From an uncultured Bacteriovoracaceae bacterium (GTDB lineage Bacteria; Bdellovibrionota; Bacteriovoracia; Bacteriovoracales; Bacteriovoracaceae), in contig CATLOT010000036.1 in the NCBI GenBank assembly GCA_950054155.1, forward strand, positions 1 through 32,807: 32,807 bases of DNA, read 5' to 3'. This document shows, in pieces, positions 1 to 7,975 of this stretch (position 1 is its first letter; every line of letters starts with the position of its first letter). The translations under genes and the position numbers were made by a program. The notes under the pieces are model-generated. The model was not told the origin of the DNA, ran no database searches, and saw only the letters and a list, made by a program, of their open reading frames with translations.

Positions 1-45
1 AATAGTTTTACCATCTAGCTCAAGCTTAGCTACTTTATCAGTCAC
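1..45 (-). CDS. gltA: Citrate synthase N-terminus (partial, runs off left edge)
   Basis: The minus strand starts with GTG at 45, behind a clear GGAGG ribosome binding site (+ strand 51-55), and gives 15 residues, MTDKVAKLELDGKTI, before the window ends. This matches the opening of type II citrate synthases (pattern M-x-[DK]-K-x-x-L-x-[LI]-[DN]-G-x-x), the enzyme that condenses oxaloacetate with acetyl-CoA. Only the N-terminus is visible, so no catalytic residue can be checked. It reads in the same direction as pyrE and lies 104 bp downstream of it. Identification rests on a short sequence and is moderate at best. Confidence 0.5.
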   Translation of the reverse strand, partial: MTDKVAKLELDGKTI

Positions 46-63
46 ATTTTCCTCCACAGTTTA

Positions 64-80
64 CCGTCAGTCTTTGACGG
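64..80. other. Small hairpin between pyrE and the gltA-like gene
   Basis: Arms CCGTCA (64-69) and TGACGG (75-80) surround a 5-base loop. On the minus strand it lies after pyrE and just before the gltA-like start. There is no T-run after it, so it is either a weak pyrE terminator or a leader structure of the downstream gene. Function is not established. Confidence 0.3.
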
Positions 81-149
81 CTAGCAACAATTGAATAATT
101 AACTGCTCAAATATAGGGGAAAATGGGCCATAAAACAAAGGTAGGAGCG

Positions 150-788
150 TTAATTTTTATTAGACCAGGCCTTCGGATCACGCTGCCAGTCAATAAGCTG
201 ATCCTTCCCTTCAGCGCTTATGAGATTCATCTCTAAAGCCGCATCACAAAGAGAATTAAAATCAGTTAATGAATGCAAAGGTAGAGACCAGCTTTTAAGA
301 ACTTCCTGCGACGCTTCCATTTGGTAAGTCACAATAGAGAGGCAACCCACGGCCTTGAGCCCTGCATCCTCTACGCCGAGGAGAGCTTCATTTAGACTTG
401 CCCCTTGATTAACCAGATCTTCCACAAGAAAGAGACGCTGCCCTTCACTATAGTCGCCCTCAATTTGATTGCGCCGCCCGTGGGCCTTAGGCTTTGAGCG
501 CACATAAACCATGCTCTCATTGAGACGATCCGCGATAAAAGCAGCGTGAGGAATCCCCGCAGTTGCGAGCCCCGCCAAATGATCATAGGCAATACCACTG
601 GCCTTTAAAGTTTCACAGAAATAGTCACAAATCTTTGCCCTCTCCGCGGGATGAGACAGAAGCTTGCGGTTATCGCAATAGATAGGTCCCTTAAGTCCAC
701 TAGCGTAAGAGAAAGGGTTCTCCGGTCTAAACTCGACCGCTCCGATTTTTAAGAGAATTTCAGCCGTGTTTCTTTTGATATCGTCCAT
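150..788 (-). CDS. pyrE: Orotate phosphoribosyltransferase
   Basis: This enzyme transfers orotate onto PRPP to make orotidine 5'-phosphate in cytosolic pyrimidine synthesis. The 212 residues are the usual length for the family. Visible features are the SKPKAHG segment (residues 98-104, the Lys/His-rich catalytic loop) followed by IEGDY, and the PRPP-binding strand LFLVEDLVNQGAS (119-131) with the adjacent acidic pair E123-D124. The PRPP loop reads NQG where many homologues have TTG or STG; the acidic pair is intact, so I expect an active enzyme. It is divergent from sfsA, with 93 bp between the start codons. No other pyrimidine gene is in the window. Confidence 0.93.
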   Translation of the reverse strand: MDDIKRNTAEILLKIGAVEFRPENPFSYASGLKGPIYCDNRKLLSHPAERAKICDYFCETLKASGIAYDHLAGLATAGIPHAAFIADRLNESMVYVRSKPKAHGRRNQIEGDYSEGQRLFLVEDLVNQGASLNEALLGVEDAGLKAVGCLSIVTYQMEASQEVLKSWSLPLHSLTDFNSLCDAALEMNLISAEGKDQLIDWQRDPKAWSNKN

Positions 789-881
789 AAATCATCCTTA
801 TCAGTGTCATGCCAAAGTCATGGTAGCAGTTTCACTCAAGTAATGCCATACTCCGCCCATGGTGCAATTTATGGAGAGATA

Positions 882-1580
882 ATGGATTTTGAAACGACCC
901 TTATTCCTGGAAAAATTTTAAAACGCTATAAGCGCTTCCTAGCTGATATCGAACTCGAAGATGGTGAAGTCATCGTCGCTCACACTGCCAACACAGGAAG
1001 CATGAAGACATGCTGGGAACCAGGCTGGCCAGTGCTCCTCTCTCATCATGATAATCCTAAGCGAAAGCTTAAGTACTCACTCGAACTGACTCATAATGGT
1101 GACACTTGGATTGGAATTAATACTTCTCTCCCTAATAAAGTTGCCGCCGAAGGCATCCAAAGTGGCGTGGTTAAAGAGCTTCAGGGGTATGAAAATTTAA
1201 AGCCAGAAGCCAAAGTCGGTAAGAGCCGCATTGATATCCTGCTCTCAAATGATAAGGATGATCTTTGCTATGTTGAAGTAAAGAACGTCACACTCCTTGG
1301 AGAGAATCGCGTCGCCATTTTTCCAGATGCCGTCTCTACGCGTGGTCAAAAGCATCTTGAGGAACTGACCTCACTTGTTAAGGAAGGCATTCGCTCGGCG
1401 ATGCTCTTTGTGGTTAACAGAGAGGACGTTGATACTTTCTCTCCCGCCGATCATATCGACCCTGACTATGGTCGCCTTCTTCGAGAGGCCCATGATGCCG
1501 GGGTCGAAATTTTAGCTTATCAGTGTCATGTGGGCCCAAAAGGCATTGCTCTTAAGAAGAAGCTTCCGGTAAAGCTCTAA
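882..1580 (+). CDS. sfsA: SfsA-family nuclease-fold protein
   Basis: SfsA was named for sugar fermentation stimulation in E. coli and has a PD-(D/E)xK nuclease-like fold with nucleic-acid binding. I start it at ATG 882: a GGAGAG ribosome site lies 3 bases upstream, and the 232-residue product matches the 234 of E. coli SfsA. An earlier in-frame ATG at 804 would add 26 residues unlike the family. Hallmarks are HTANTGSM (34-41), RID (116-118) and EVK (132-134) forming the PD-ExK core, and FPDAVSTRGQKHL (147-159). The MFS gene follows after 17 bp, probably in the same transcript. Confidence 0.9.
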   Translation: MDFETTLIPGKILKRYKRFLADIELEDGEVIVAHTANTGSMKTCWEPGWPVLLSHHDNPKRKLKYSLELTHNGDTWIGINTSLPNKVAAEGIQSGVVKELQGYENLKPEAKVGKSRIDILLSNDKDDLCYVEVKNVTLLGENRVAIFPDAVSTRGQKHLEELTSLVKEGIRSAMLFVVNREDVDTFSPADHIDPDYGRLLREAHDAGVEILAYQCHVGPKGIALKKKLPVKL

Positions 1581-1597
1581 GGCGTTAAGAGAGACTC

Positions 1598-2788
1598 ATG
1601 AAAGAAAAGCCCCACTTTAATAAAGCTCTACTCTTTTGTGCTTTTGCAGGTCTCTTTTATTTTGGCTTGATTGATAATGGCCGCGGACCCGCTTACCCTG
1701 AAATTTTACGAGGCCTCGGCTTCTCTAATCGTGAGGGCTCCTTTCTCTTTGCCCTCACCTCTCTTTTAAGTTTTCTCCTAACAATCTTTAGTCATAAGTG
1801 GCTTAAGAACTTAAGCCTAGAGGTGGCGATGAAATGGGGCTGGGCCTTTCTCTCACTCTCCGCTCTCTTCTATGGTTTAAGTGGATTCCTTGTTAGTGGT
1901 CCTCTTATTATTCTCGCGAGCTTCATTCAAGGAATCGGGATGGGCATGACGGGAATGACCATGAATTTAATGGTAGAAGCCGCCAGTCCTGCAAGTCATC
2001 GCCGTCGCACTTTTTCTGCTCTTCACGGGACCTATGGTGTCGCAAGTTTCTTAGCACCTCTTCTTTACACATGGTTTAAAGACTTTGGCCTTAGCTGGCC
2101 TCACTTCTTCTTTGCACTTGCTCTCTTAGGTCCTGTCATCTTTATTGCTGCCCCTAAGACAAATGATGACGATCAAATTTTCTCCCACATACCTGATCCC
2201 AATCTTGATTTTAAACTCCCTCTTCCCTTTCTCATTATTCTAGGTCTTACAGTCGGTACTTACGTCGCCAGTGAAATTGTTGTCTCCTCGCGCTTAGTAC
2301 TCTTTTTGGAAGAGGGCCAGGCCCTCACAAATAAAGAGGCGAGCTATTATCTAAGTGGCTTCTTTATCGCTTTGATGGGAGGAAGACTCTTTATGGGCTT
2401 AGTGGATATCCCCTTTCATGGCAGCTCCATTTTATTAACAAGCCTTCTTTCAACCATGACTCTCCTTCTTCTAGGGCATCAAGGATACCTCTTTTGCTTT
2501 AGCCTCACCGGTCTTTCCATGTCAGTGTTCTTTCCTGCATTTATGGATTGGCTAGCTGACTCTTTTCCTCGTGACTTTCAAAAGACAACAACCTTTGTCC
2601 TCTCGGGAATAGGACTTCACCTCGTTCTTATGCACTTGGGATTTGGTCAAATTGCGGAAAAGCTTGGAATAAAGAAAGCGATGGGCCTTGCTACCCTCTT
2701 AACACTAGCTAGCCTCGTCCTCACCCTTATCTCACTGTCTTGGACAAAGAGATTACAGGCTATTTCCAAACAGCCAAAAGAAAGCTAA
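1598..2788 (+). CDS. MFS permease, fucose-permease-like
   Basis: This is a 396-residue integral inner-membrane transporter, mostly hydrophobic, with about 12 membrane segments in two halves. The stretch around residues 135-160 (basic HRRR, then LHGTYGVASFLAPLL) resembles the FucP/sugar-permease branch of the major facilitator superfamily, where a His-x-x-Tyr-Gly motif sits after the cytoplasmic loop. The substrate cannot be read from sequence. It follows sfsA by 17 bp with a GAGAG site before the ATG. Its 3' end overlaps the end of the convergent mipA pseudogene by 36 bp. Confidence 0.75.
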   Translation: MKEKPHFNKALLFCAFAGLFYFGLIDNGRGPAYPEILRGLGFSNREGSFLFALTSLLSFLLTIFSHKWLKNLSLEVAMKWGWAFLSLSALFYGLSGFLVSGPLIILASFIQGIGMGMTGMTMNLMVEAASPASHRRRTFSALHGTYGVASFLAPLLYTWFKDFGLSWPHFFFALALLGPVIFIAAPKTNDDDQIFSHIPDPNLDFKLPLPFLIILGLTVGTYVASEIVVSSRLVLFLEEGQALTNKEASYYLSGFFIALMGGRLFMGLVDIPFHGSSILLTSLLSTMTLLLLGHQGYLFCFSLTGLSMSVFFPAFMDWLADSFPRDFQKTTTFVLSGIGLHLVLMHLGFGQIAEKLGIKKAMGLATLLTLASLVLTLISLSWTKRLQAISKQPKES

Positions 2789-3330
2789 CCCACCAACCGT
2801 ATAGCTCTTCTTTTTAAAGAGTGGACTATCATCAAAGGCGACATCACCAAGAAAATCGTGACGAATAAAGGGAACCATCACCACGTCTTTATAACGGCGA
2901 TTTAAGATTAAGGTGAGCTGAGAGCCAGAATAACCTGCTCTTCCTTGGTAAGATCCTCTAGCTGCTGTAGCGTACTGAGGCGCGACTCCATAGAAGTGGT
3001 CGTGAAAGTCCTTCGATCCCCACATATAGGCCACACTTGCTTAAAAGGCCCAGTCATAGAGAGACTTTAAAGGGCGAGACCTTAAATTAAGATAGGGAAC
3101 ACTAAAATAACCCGTGTGTTTGATGTAAGTGAGGTCGGTAGTATTTACCATGCGAAAGGGGGCTTCTAGCGTGACAGAGAAATTTTGGGAGGGAGAGGTC
3201 TTCGAAAGGAGAGGGTTCCAGCTCCCCACTCAAAGGTCTCATCTGATTGGATCAGTTGCTGGCCCAGAATGTTAGGAGCTATTATCAATAGAGCTAATAA
3301 GTAAATTCGTCGCATATTTGTCAAAGGCAT
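2753..3330 (-). pseudogene. Decayed MipA/OmpV-family outer-membrane protein gene
   Basis: Three pieces of one MipA/OmpV (MltA-interacting protein) barrel are readable. First, from ATG 3330 (or 3315): a signal peptide, MRRIYLLALLIIAPNILG, followed by FEWGAGTLS, the family's first mature strand. Second, in another frame, 3229-3041: NFSVTLEAPFRMV through YFSVPYLNLRS, matching the middle of the family; about 80 residues normally between these parts are absent. Third, 3034-2753: FHDHFYGVAPQYATA through SPLFKKKSY, the conserved C-terminal part ending in an aromatic strand. Pieces two and three are in the same frame, separated only by a TAA at 3041-3043. The gene therefore has an internal deletion with frameshift plus a nonsense codon. 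Family proteins are about 250 residues; this locus could encode at most about 190. Confidence 0.8.
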
Positions 3331-3352
3331 ACACCTTAGGCATCATTTTTTC

Positions 3353-4996
3353 ATGTCTTTTCCACAAAACACATTAAGATTCCATTGGTTTTTGCCTAGA
3401 ATCCTCTTAGCCTCTACTCTCATTTTATTGAGTTGTTCTCTAAAACGCCGAGATAATCAAAGTTTTATCTACTGCTCAGAGGGTTCACCCAGTAGTTTTA
3501 ACCCCCAGATTTTTACCGACGGCACGAGTAACAATGCTTCTTCTCATACCATTTTTGAGAGGCTTGTCGCCTTTAAATATGGCAGTGTCGAAATCATTCC
3601 CTCTCTCGCTGAAAGTTTCGATATTAGTGAAGACCGCCTGACTTACACTTTTCATTTAAGAAAAGATGTCCCCTTTCATGCCAATGATCGCTTCACCCCA
3701 ACACGCCTCTTTAATTCAAAAGATGTCCTCTTTAGTATCAACCGTATGCTTAATAAAGATCACCCCTATCATAAGGTTAGTGGTGGCTCTTATGAGTACT
3801 TCGTGGCCATGGGAATGAATAAGGCCATCCGCTCCCTTAAAGCCCCTGATCTTCATACAGTTGTCATGACCCTCTCAAGCCCGGATGCTTCTTTCTTAGC
3901 GAACCTGGCCATGCCCTTCATGAGTATTCACTCTCAAGAATATGCTGAAGCCCTCCTCAAAAATAAAGAGCAAGAACGAATCGATCAATATCCCATTGGC
4001 ACGGGACCCTTTGTTTTTAAAAACTACAGTAAGGATAGTGTTATTCGCTATAAAGTAAATCTAGACTACTGGGGAGAGAAACCTTCCCTTAAGAGGATGG
4101 CCTTCTCAATCACCACGGATGCTTCTGTTCGTTTTCAAAAATTAAAAACGATGGAGTGCCATTTTATTAATTCCCCTAGCCCCGCTGATCTTGAGGCCAT
4201 AAAGAGAGAACCCCATCTCAAACTTGAAGAGGGCTTTGGTCTAAATGTTGGCTATCTCGCCATGAATACCGAGAAAAAGCCCTTTAATAATCCTAAAGTA
4301 CGAAGAGCGATCAGTTTAGCTCTCAATAAGAAATCGTATATAAAGGCGATCTACCTCGACCAGGCCATACCAGCTAAAAACCCGCTCCCCCCGACAATTT
4401 GGTCCTATCACGATGAACTTAAAGAGCTCGAATACAACCCTCAAAAAGCGAAAGCACTCTTAAAAGAAGCGGGATTGCCACAGGGCTTTAGTGCCGAACT
4501 TTGGACCCTTCCCGTTAGCCGTCCCTACAACCCCAATGGAAAGAAGATGGGTGAAATGATGCAGGCTGATCTTAGAAAGGTTGGAATCGACATCAAACTT
4601 GTCTCCTACGAGTGGCCAACCTATTTAAAGAAAACAAGTCAAGGTGAACACCAAATGGTTCAACTGGGCTGGAGTGGAGATAATGGTGATCCCAGTAACT
4701 TTCTCAATGTTCTTCTCAGTTGTGATGGGGTTACCTCAGGATCCAATAGTGCCCGTTGGTGCCATCCCCAGTTTGACCAGCTTCTTAAAGATGCCCTTCT
4801 CACAAGTGATATTAAAGAGAGAACACGTCTTTATAAGAGAGCTCAAGAGATCTTTAGAGAAGAGCTCCCTTGGGTGCCTCTTGCCCATTCCAAAGTTTTT
4901 AGGGCCATGAATAAGAAGGTACATGGTTATAAGATGGATCCCCTTGGTGGTGATATTTTTAGAACGATCTCTCTTAAAAAGGACTCCACTCAATGA
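3353..4996 (+). CDS. dppA: Dipeptide/oligopeptide ABC transporter substrate-binding lipoprotein
   Basis: This is a 547-residue family 5 extracellular solute-binding protein. The N-terminus carries a hydrophobic segment and lipobox LLSC with the lipidated cysteine at 28, so it should be anchored on the periplasmic face of a membrane. Family marks include YCSEGSPSSFNPQ just after the anchor, the LAESFDIS and YTFHLRKDVPFH segments (typical LAESWxxS and YTFxLRxxVxFH), and near the C-terminus LGWSGDNGDPSNF with two nearby cysteines (SCDG and RWCHPQF), as in DppA. The ligand is probably a di- or oligopeptide, though heme or murein peptides are also bound by this family. Its last four bases overlap the permease start (ATGA), so the genes are translationally coupled. 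Confidence 0.9.
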   Translation: MSFPQNTLRFHWFLPRILLASTLILLSCSLKRRDNQSFIYCSEGSPSSFNPQIFTDGTSNNASSHTIFERLVAFKYGSVEIIPSLAESFDISEDRLTYTFHLRKDVPFHANDRFTPTRLFNSKDVLFSINRMLNKDHPYHKVSGGSYEYFVAMGMNKAIRSLKAPDLHTVVMTLSSPDASFLANLAMPFMSIHSQEYAEALLKNKEQERIDQYPIGTGPFVFKNYSKDSVIRYKVNLDYWGEKPSLKRMAFSITTDASVRFQKLKTMECHFINSPSPADLEAIKREPHLKLEEGFGLNVGYLAMNTEKKPFNNPKVRRAISLALNKKSYIKAIYLDQAIPAKNPLPPTIWSYHDELKELEYNPQKAKALLKEAGLPQGFSAELWTLPVSRPYNPNGKKMGEMMQADLRKVGIDIKLVSYEWPTYLKKTSQGEHQMVQLGWSGDNGDPSNFLNVLLSCDGVTSGSNSARWCHPQFDQLLKDALLTSDIKERTRLYKRAQEIFREELPWVPLAHSKVFRAMNKKVHGYKMDPLGGDIFRTISLKKDSTQ

Positions 4997-6024
4997 AAGA
5001 CTTTTTTGTGGCGCGACTTAAAGACCTCCTTCCAACTCTCTTTGGAATCTCACTCATCAGCTTCTTTATCATCAGAATGATTCCAGGAGACCCCGTTCTC
5101 CTCCTTCTCGGAGAGCGCGGTGCTGACCCCGTCGTCTATCAAGAGATGAAAAAAGAGCTCGGACTTGATAAGCCTATGGCAAGCCAGTATGTCCCCTATC
5201 TTGGGAATGCCTTAAGAGGTGACTTTGGAAAGAGCATCATTTCAAAAAGAGAAGTGAGCGAAGAATTCTGGGATCGCTTTCCTGCAACTTTAGAACTTGG
5301 CCTAGCAGCGCTCTTTTTTGCAGCAGTGATTGGAATTCCCTTAGGTATTATTTCGGCCATAAAGAAAGGTAGCTTTTTAGACTTCTTCTTTATGACAACA
5401 AGTCTTGTTGGCTACTCAATGCCCATCTTCTGGTGGGGTCTCATTCTCATCATGATCTTCAGCGTAGGCTTTGGTCTCACCCCAGTGAGTGGACGTATTG
5501 ATATCTTCTATGAGGTCCCCACCATAACGGGCTTCTATCTCATTGATACATTAATAAACCCAACCCTTCTTAAGGAGGAGGGACTTGCTCCCTTCTTTTC
5601 CGCTATCGATCACTTGATTCTTCCTGCCCTTGCCATGGGGACCATTCCCTTAGCTGTTCTCGCGCGAATGACTCGTTCGAGTATGCTAGAAGTTCTCGAT
5701 GAAGATTATATGAGAACAGCAACGGCCAAAGGTCTTCCCCCCTTTCGGGTTATCATGATTCATGGATTTAGAAATGCCCTTATTCCCATTATCACTGTGA
5801 TGGGTCTTCTCTTTGGAAGTATTGTAACAGGTGCTATCTTAACGGAGACAATCTTTAGCTGGCCTGGCATCGGTAAGTGGCTCGTGGCAAGCATCAATGC
5901 GAGAGATTACCCCGTCATCCAAGGAGGCGTCCTCTTCATCGCTTCCCTCATTGTTTTCATCAACCTCTCAATCGACTTTCTCTCAAAGATCATCAACCCA
6001 AGGCTTAGATCAGATGACCTTTAA
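4993..6024 (+). CDS. dppB: Peptide ABC transporter permease, DppB type
   Basis: This is a 343-residue inner-membrane permease of the binding-protein-dependent family. It has the characteristic N-terminus with SFFIIRMIPGDPV (about residues 21-33), the loop motif LGLDKPMASQYVPYLGNALRGDFGKS split over about residues 55-80, six predicted membrane segments, and the EAA-type coupling segment DYMRTATAKGLPPFRV near residues 236-251, which contacts the ATPase. It starts at the ATG inside the ATGA overlap with the binding-protein gene and ends 11 bases inside the next permease gene. The partner ATPases (DppD/DppF) are not encoded nearby. Confidence 0.9.
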   Translation: MKDFFVARLKDLLPTLFGISLISFFIIRMIPGDPVLLLLGERGADPVVYQEMKKELGLDKPMASQYVPYLGNALRGDFGKSIISKREVSEEFWDRFPATLELGLAALFFAAVIGIPLGIISAIKKGSFLDFFFMTTSLVGYSMPIFWWGLILIMIFSVGFGLTPVSGRIDIFYEVPTITGFYLIDTLINPTLLKEEGLAPFFSAIDHLILPALAMGTIPLAVLARMTRSSMLEVLDEDYMRTATAKGLPPFRVIMIHGFRNALIPIITVMGLLFGSIVTGAILTETIFSWPGIGKWLVASINARDYPVIQGGVLFIASLIVFINLSIDFLSKIINPRLRSDDL

Positions 6025-6871
6025 AATCTTTATCCTACAGTTTTCAAAAAATAAGGGAGCTCTCATTGGGTTCCTTATTGTAGCTATAGCCTGTGTTCTC
6101 GCCCTTTTGAGCCCGATTATTGCTCCCCATCCTCCCCATGAAATTTTTGAAAACGCTTTTCGTTTGCCACCCTTCTTCTCTGAAGGCGCTCATGATCATT
6201 TCTTTCTAGGAACTGATGATGTCGGACGCGACACTTTAAGCCGACTTCTCTATGGTGCGCGAGTTTCCCTCTTTGTTGGCTTTCTTGTCGTTACTTTAAG
6301 TGCAAGTGTTGGAATTTTTCTTGGACTGCTCGCGGGTTACTTTGGTGGTCGTGTCGATTGGTTCATCATGCGAATTGTGGATATGCTCATGGCCTTTCCC
6401 TCCATTCTCTTAGCGATTGTGGCGGTTTCCATTATGGGTCCTGGATTGATCAATACGATTTTTGCCGTGGCCATCGTCGCCTGCCCTCAGTTTATAAGAA
6501 TTGTCAGGGCGTCTGTTCAAAGTGAAGTAAAAAAAGAATATGTTCTTGCTGCCCGCTCCTTCGGAGCAACACACCTTCGTCTTATGCTTAAGGAAATCCT
6601 CCCCAATTGCATGGCCCCCCTCATCGTTCAAATAAGTCTTGGATTTAGTGATGGCATACTCAACGCGGCCGCCCTAGGTTTTCTAGGGCTTGGGGCGCAA
6701 CCTCCAACACCGGAGTGGGGCACGATGCTTGCTGATGCAAGAGCGTTTATCGTGAGTGATCCCTGGCTCGTTACCTTACCAGGGCTTTGTATTCTCGCGA
6801 TTGTCTTAGGCTTTAATCTTCTCGGCGATGGTCTCAGAGATGCTCTTGATCCTAAACTTCAGCGCCATTAA
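6014..6871 (+). CDS. dppC: Peptide ABC transporter permease, DppC type
   Basis: I begin this gene at ATG 6014, overlapping the previous gene by 11 bases; reading further upstream in the frame adds a Ser-rich stretch that is just dppB read out of frame. The 285 residues match DppC length. Visible marks are the N-terminal membrane helix, the segment HFFLGTDDVGRDTLSRLLYGAR (family motif LGTDxxGRDxxSRxxxG), the EAA-loop YVLAARSFGATHLRLM, and LNAAALGFLGLGAQPPTPEWG near the C-terminus. It is the last gene of the operon, and its stop codon shares a TTAA with the stop of the convergent gene. The usual dppD and dppF ATPase genes do not follow. Confidence 0.9.
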   Translation: MTFKIFILQFSKNKGALIGFLIVAIACVLALLSPIIAPHPPHEIFENAFRLPPFFSEGAHDHFFLGTDDVGRDTLSRLLYGARVSLFVGFLVVTLSASVGIFLGLLAGYFGGRVDWFIMRIVDMLMAFPSILLAIVAVSIMGPGLINTIFAVAIVACPQFIRIVRASVQSEVKKEYVLAARSFGATHLRLMLKEILPNCMAPLIVQISLGFSDGILNAAALGFLGLGAQPPTPEWGTMLADARAFIVSDPWLVTLPGLCILAIVLGFNLLGDGLRDALDPKLQRH

Positions 6872-7770
6872 GCAGCTTCAATATACTTATGAATCGTATC
6901 CTGAGTCTCATGAAAGATACTGAGAAGGTTCTTCATGCATTGCTCGTGACTCTTAATAGAGAGAAGAGTGATTTTATTAAAAGGAATGAAGACAAAATAC
7001 TCTCGGCCCCCTTGTCCATTAATAGACTCACTAATAAGATCACTAAAGTCTTTGCCATTGAGCGTAAAATTTTCAAGAGCCGAGGTCCACTCCTGCGCTT
7101 TTAAGCAGGTTTCAATTCCACTTTCATGCACGAGTGAAAGTTCCTTCTTAAGAAAGATAATCTCTTCATAATCATGCCACTCTTTAGCTTGACCATAGGA
7201 GGCTAAATGGAGAACAAGTCCATGGGTTGATATTTGATGGATCTTGCCGTTAAGCACGCCAAAGGGACTTCCCCCAGCTCTAATTTCAAGAGGAATATCC
7301 AAGGAGAGACGAAAGCTTCGTTGAGGCACCCATGAGGTGATCATTTTATGATAAATAAAGCGAGCATATATATCCTTATCCAGCCACCTCATTGATTTTA
7401 ATGATTGAAAGGGGCCTGCTTCATGGTTCATAGAAACTAAAATCTCTTCCAGTTCAAACCACTGCGTTCTAAGCCTTGGATCGAGATAACAAAGGTAGAG
7501 ATTATAAAGATCACTCTTTAACTGACCATGGCGACTCATCAACCAAATGGGAGTTTCTTTTAAGGAGTAGAGTTCCCTTTCAAGTTCCTCTCTTCTCTTT
7601 GCCTCTTTTTGCCCTTCGCTTTCATAGAGATTTTTTACATACCCCGTAGAAAGTTTATCGTTGGCCCAGTGAAAGCTAAGAATATTATTCTTACCGATCT
7701 CAAGAGGTTGAGAGAGTGAGTGGGACTTAAGATAGTCATGAATTAATTTTTGAGTCTCTTTCTTTAACAT
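6868..7770 (-). CDS. Hypothetical protein with a possible degenerate PilZ-like segment
   Basis: I do not recognise this 300-residue cytosolic protein as a whole. The start is set at ATG 7770, which has a GGAG site 9 bases upstream; an in-frame TTG at 7785 overlaps that site. The N-terminal half is charged and helical, including an acidic and basic stretch around residues 65-95 that could form a coiled coil. Around residues 175-210, RSFRLSLDIPLEI followed by GKIHQISTHGLVLHL has the spacing of a PilZ (c-di-GMP binding) domain, with R-x-x-R and x-x-S-x-x-G, but the Asp/Asn before the Ser is Gln here. The PilZ reading is tentative. It has no signal peptide and appears to be a single-gene unit. 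Confidence 0.6.
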   Translation of the reverse strand: MLKKETQKLIHDYLKSHSLSQPLEIGKNNILSFHWANDKLSTGYVKNLYESEGQKEAKRREELERELYSLKETPIWLMSRHGQLKSDLYNLYLCYLDPRLRTQWFELEEILVSMNHEAGPFQSLKSMRWLDKDIYARFIYHKMITSWVPQRSFRLSLDIPLEIRAGGSPFGVLNGKIHQISTHGLVLHLASYGQAKEWHDYEEIIFLKKELSLVHESGIETCLKAQEWTSALENFTLNGKDFSDLISESINGQGGREYFVFIPFNKITLLSIKSHEQCMKNLLSIFHETQDTIHKYIEAA

Positions 7771-7975
7771 GGGGGGTGTCTCCAAAAAGGTTTCTCCCCC
7801 ACCTTAGCAGTTCTTAAAATGAAGCCAAGCAAAGGATGATGATATCCTCATATTTAAATAGTTTTAACGACTTAGATCCTATTTCATAAAACTTTTTCAT
7901 CGGGCCTCTGGCCTAAAAAATTGCCAATTTTATAAGGATATCCCAAGGAAGTGATGGGGTCGCGATGATTTCAAT

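Noticed and set aside
804-881. In-frame extension of sfsA from ATG 804
   Set aside because: The 26 extra residues are unlike SfsA, while ATG 882 has a ribosome site and gives the family length.
5897-6013. In-frame upstream extension of dppC
   Set aside because: The Ser-rich residues are dppB read in another frame; ATG 6014 gives a normal DppC N-terminus.
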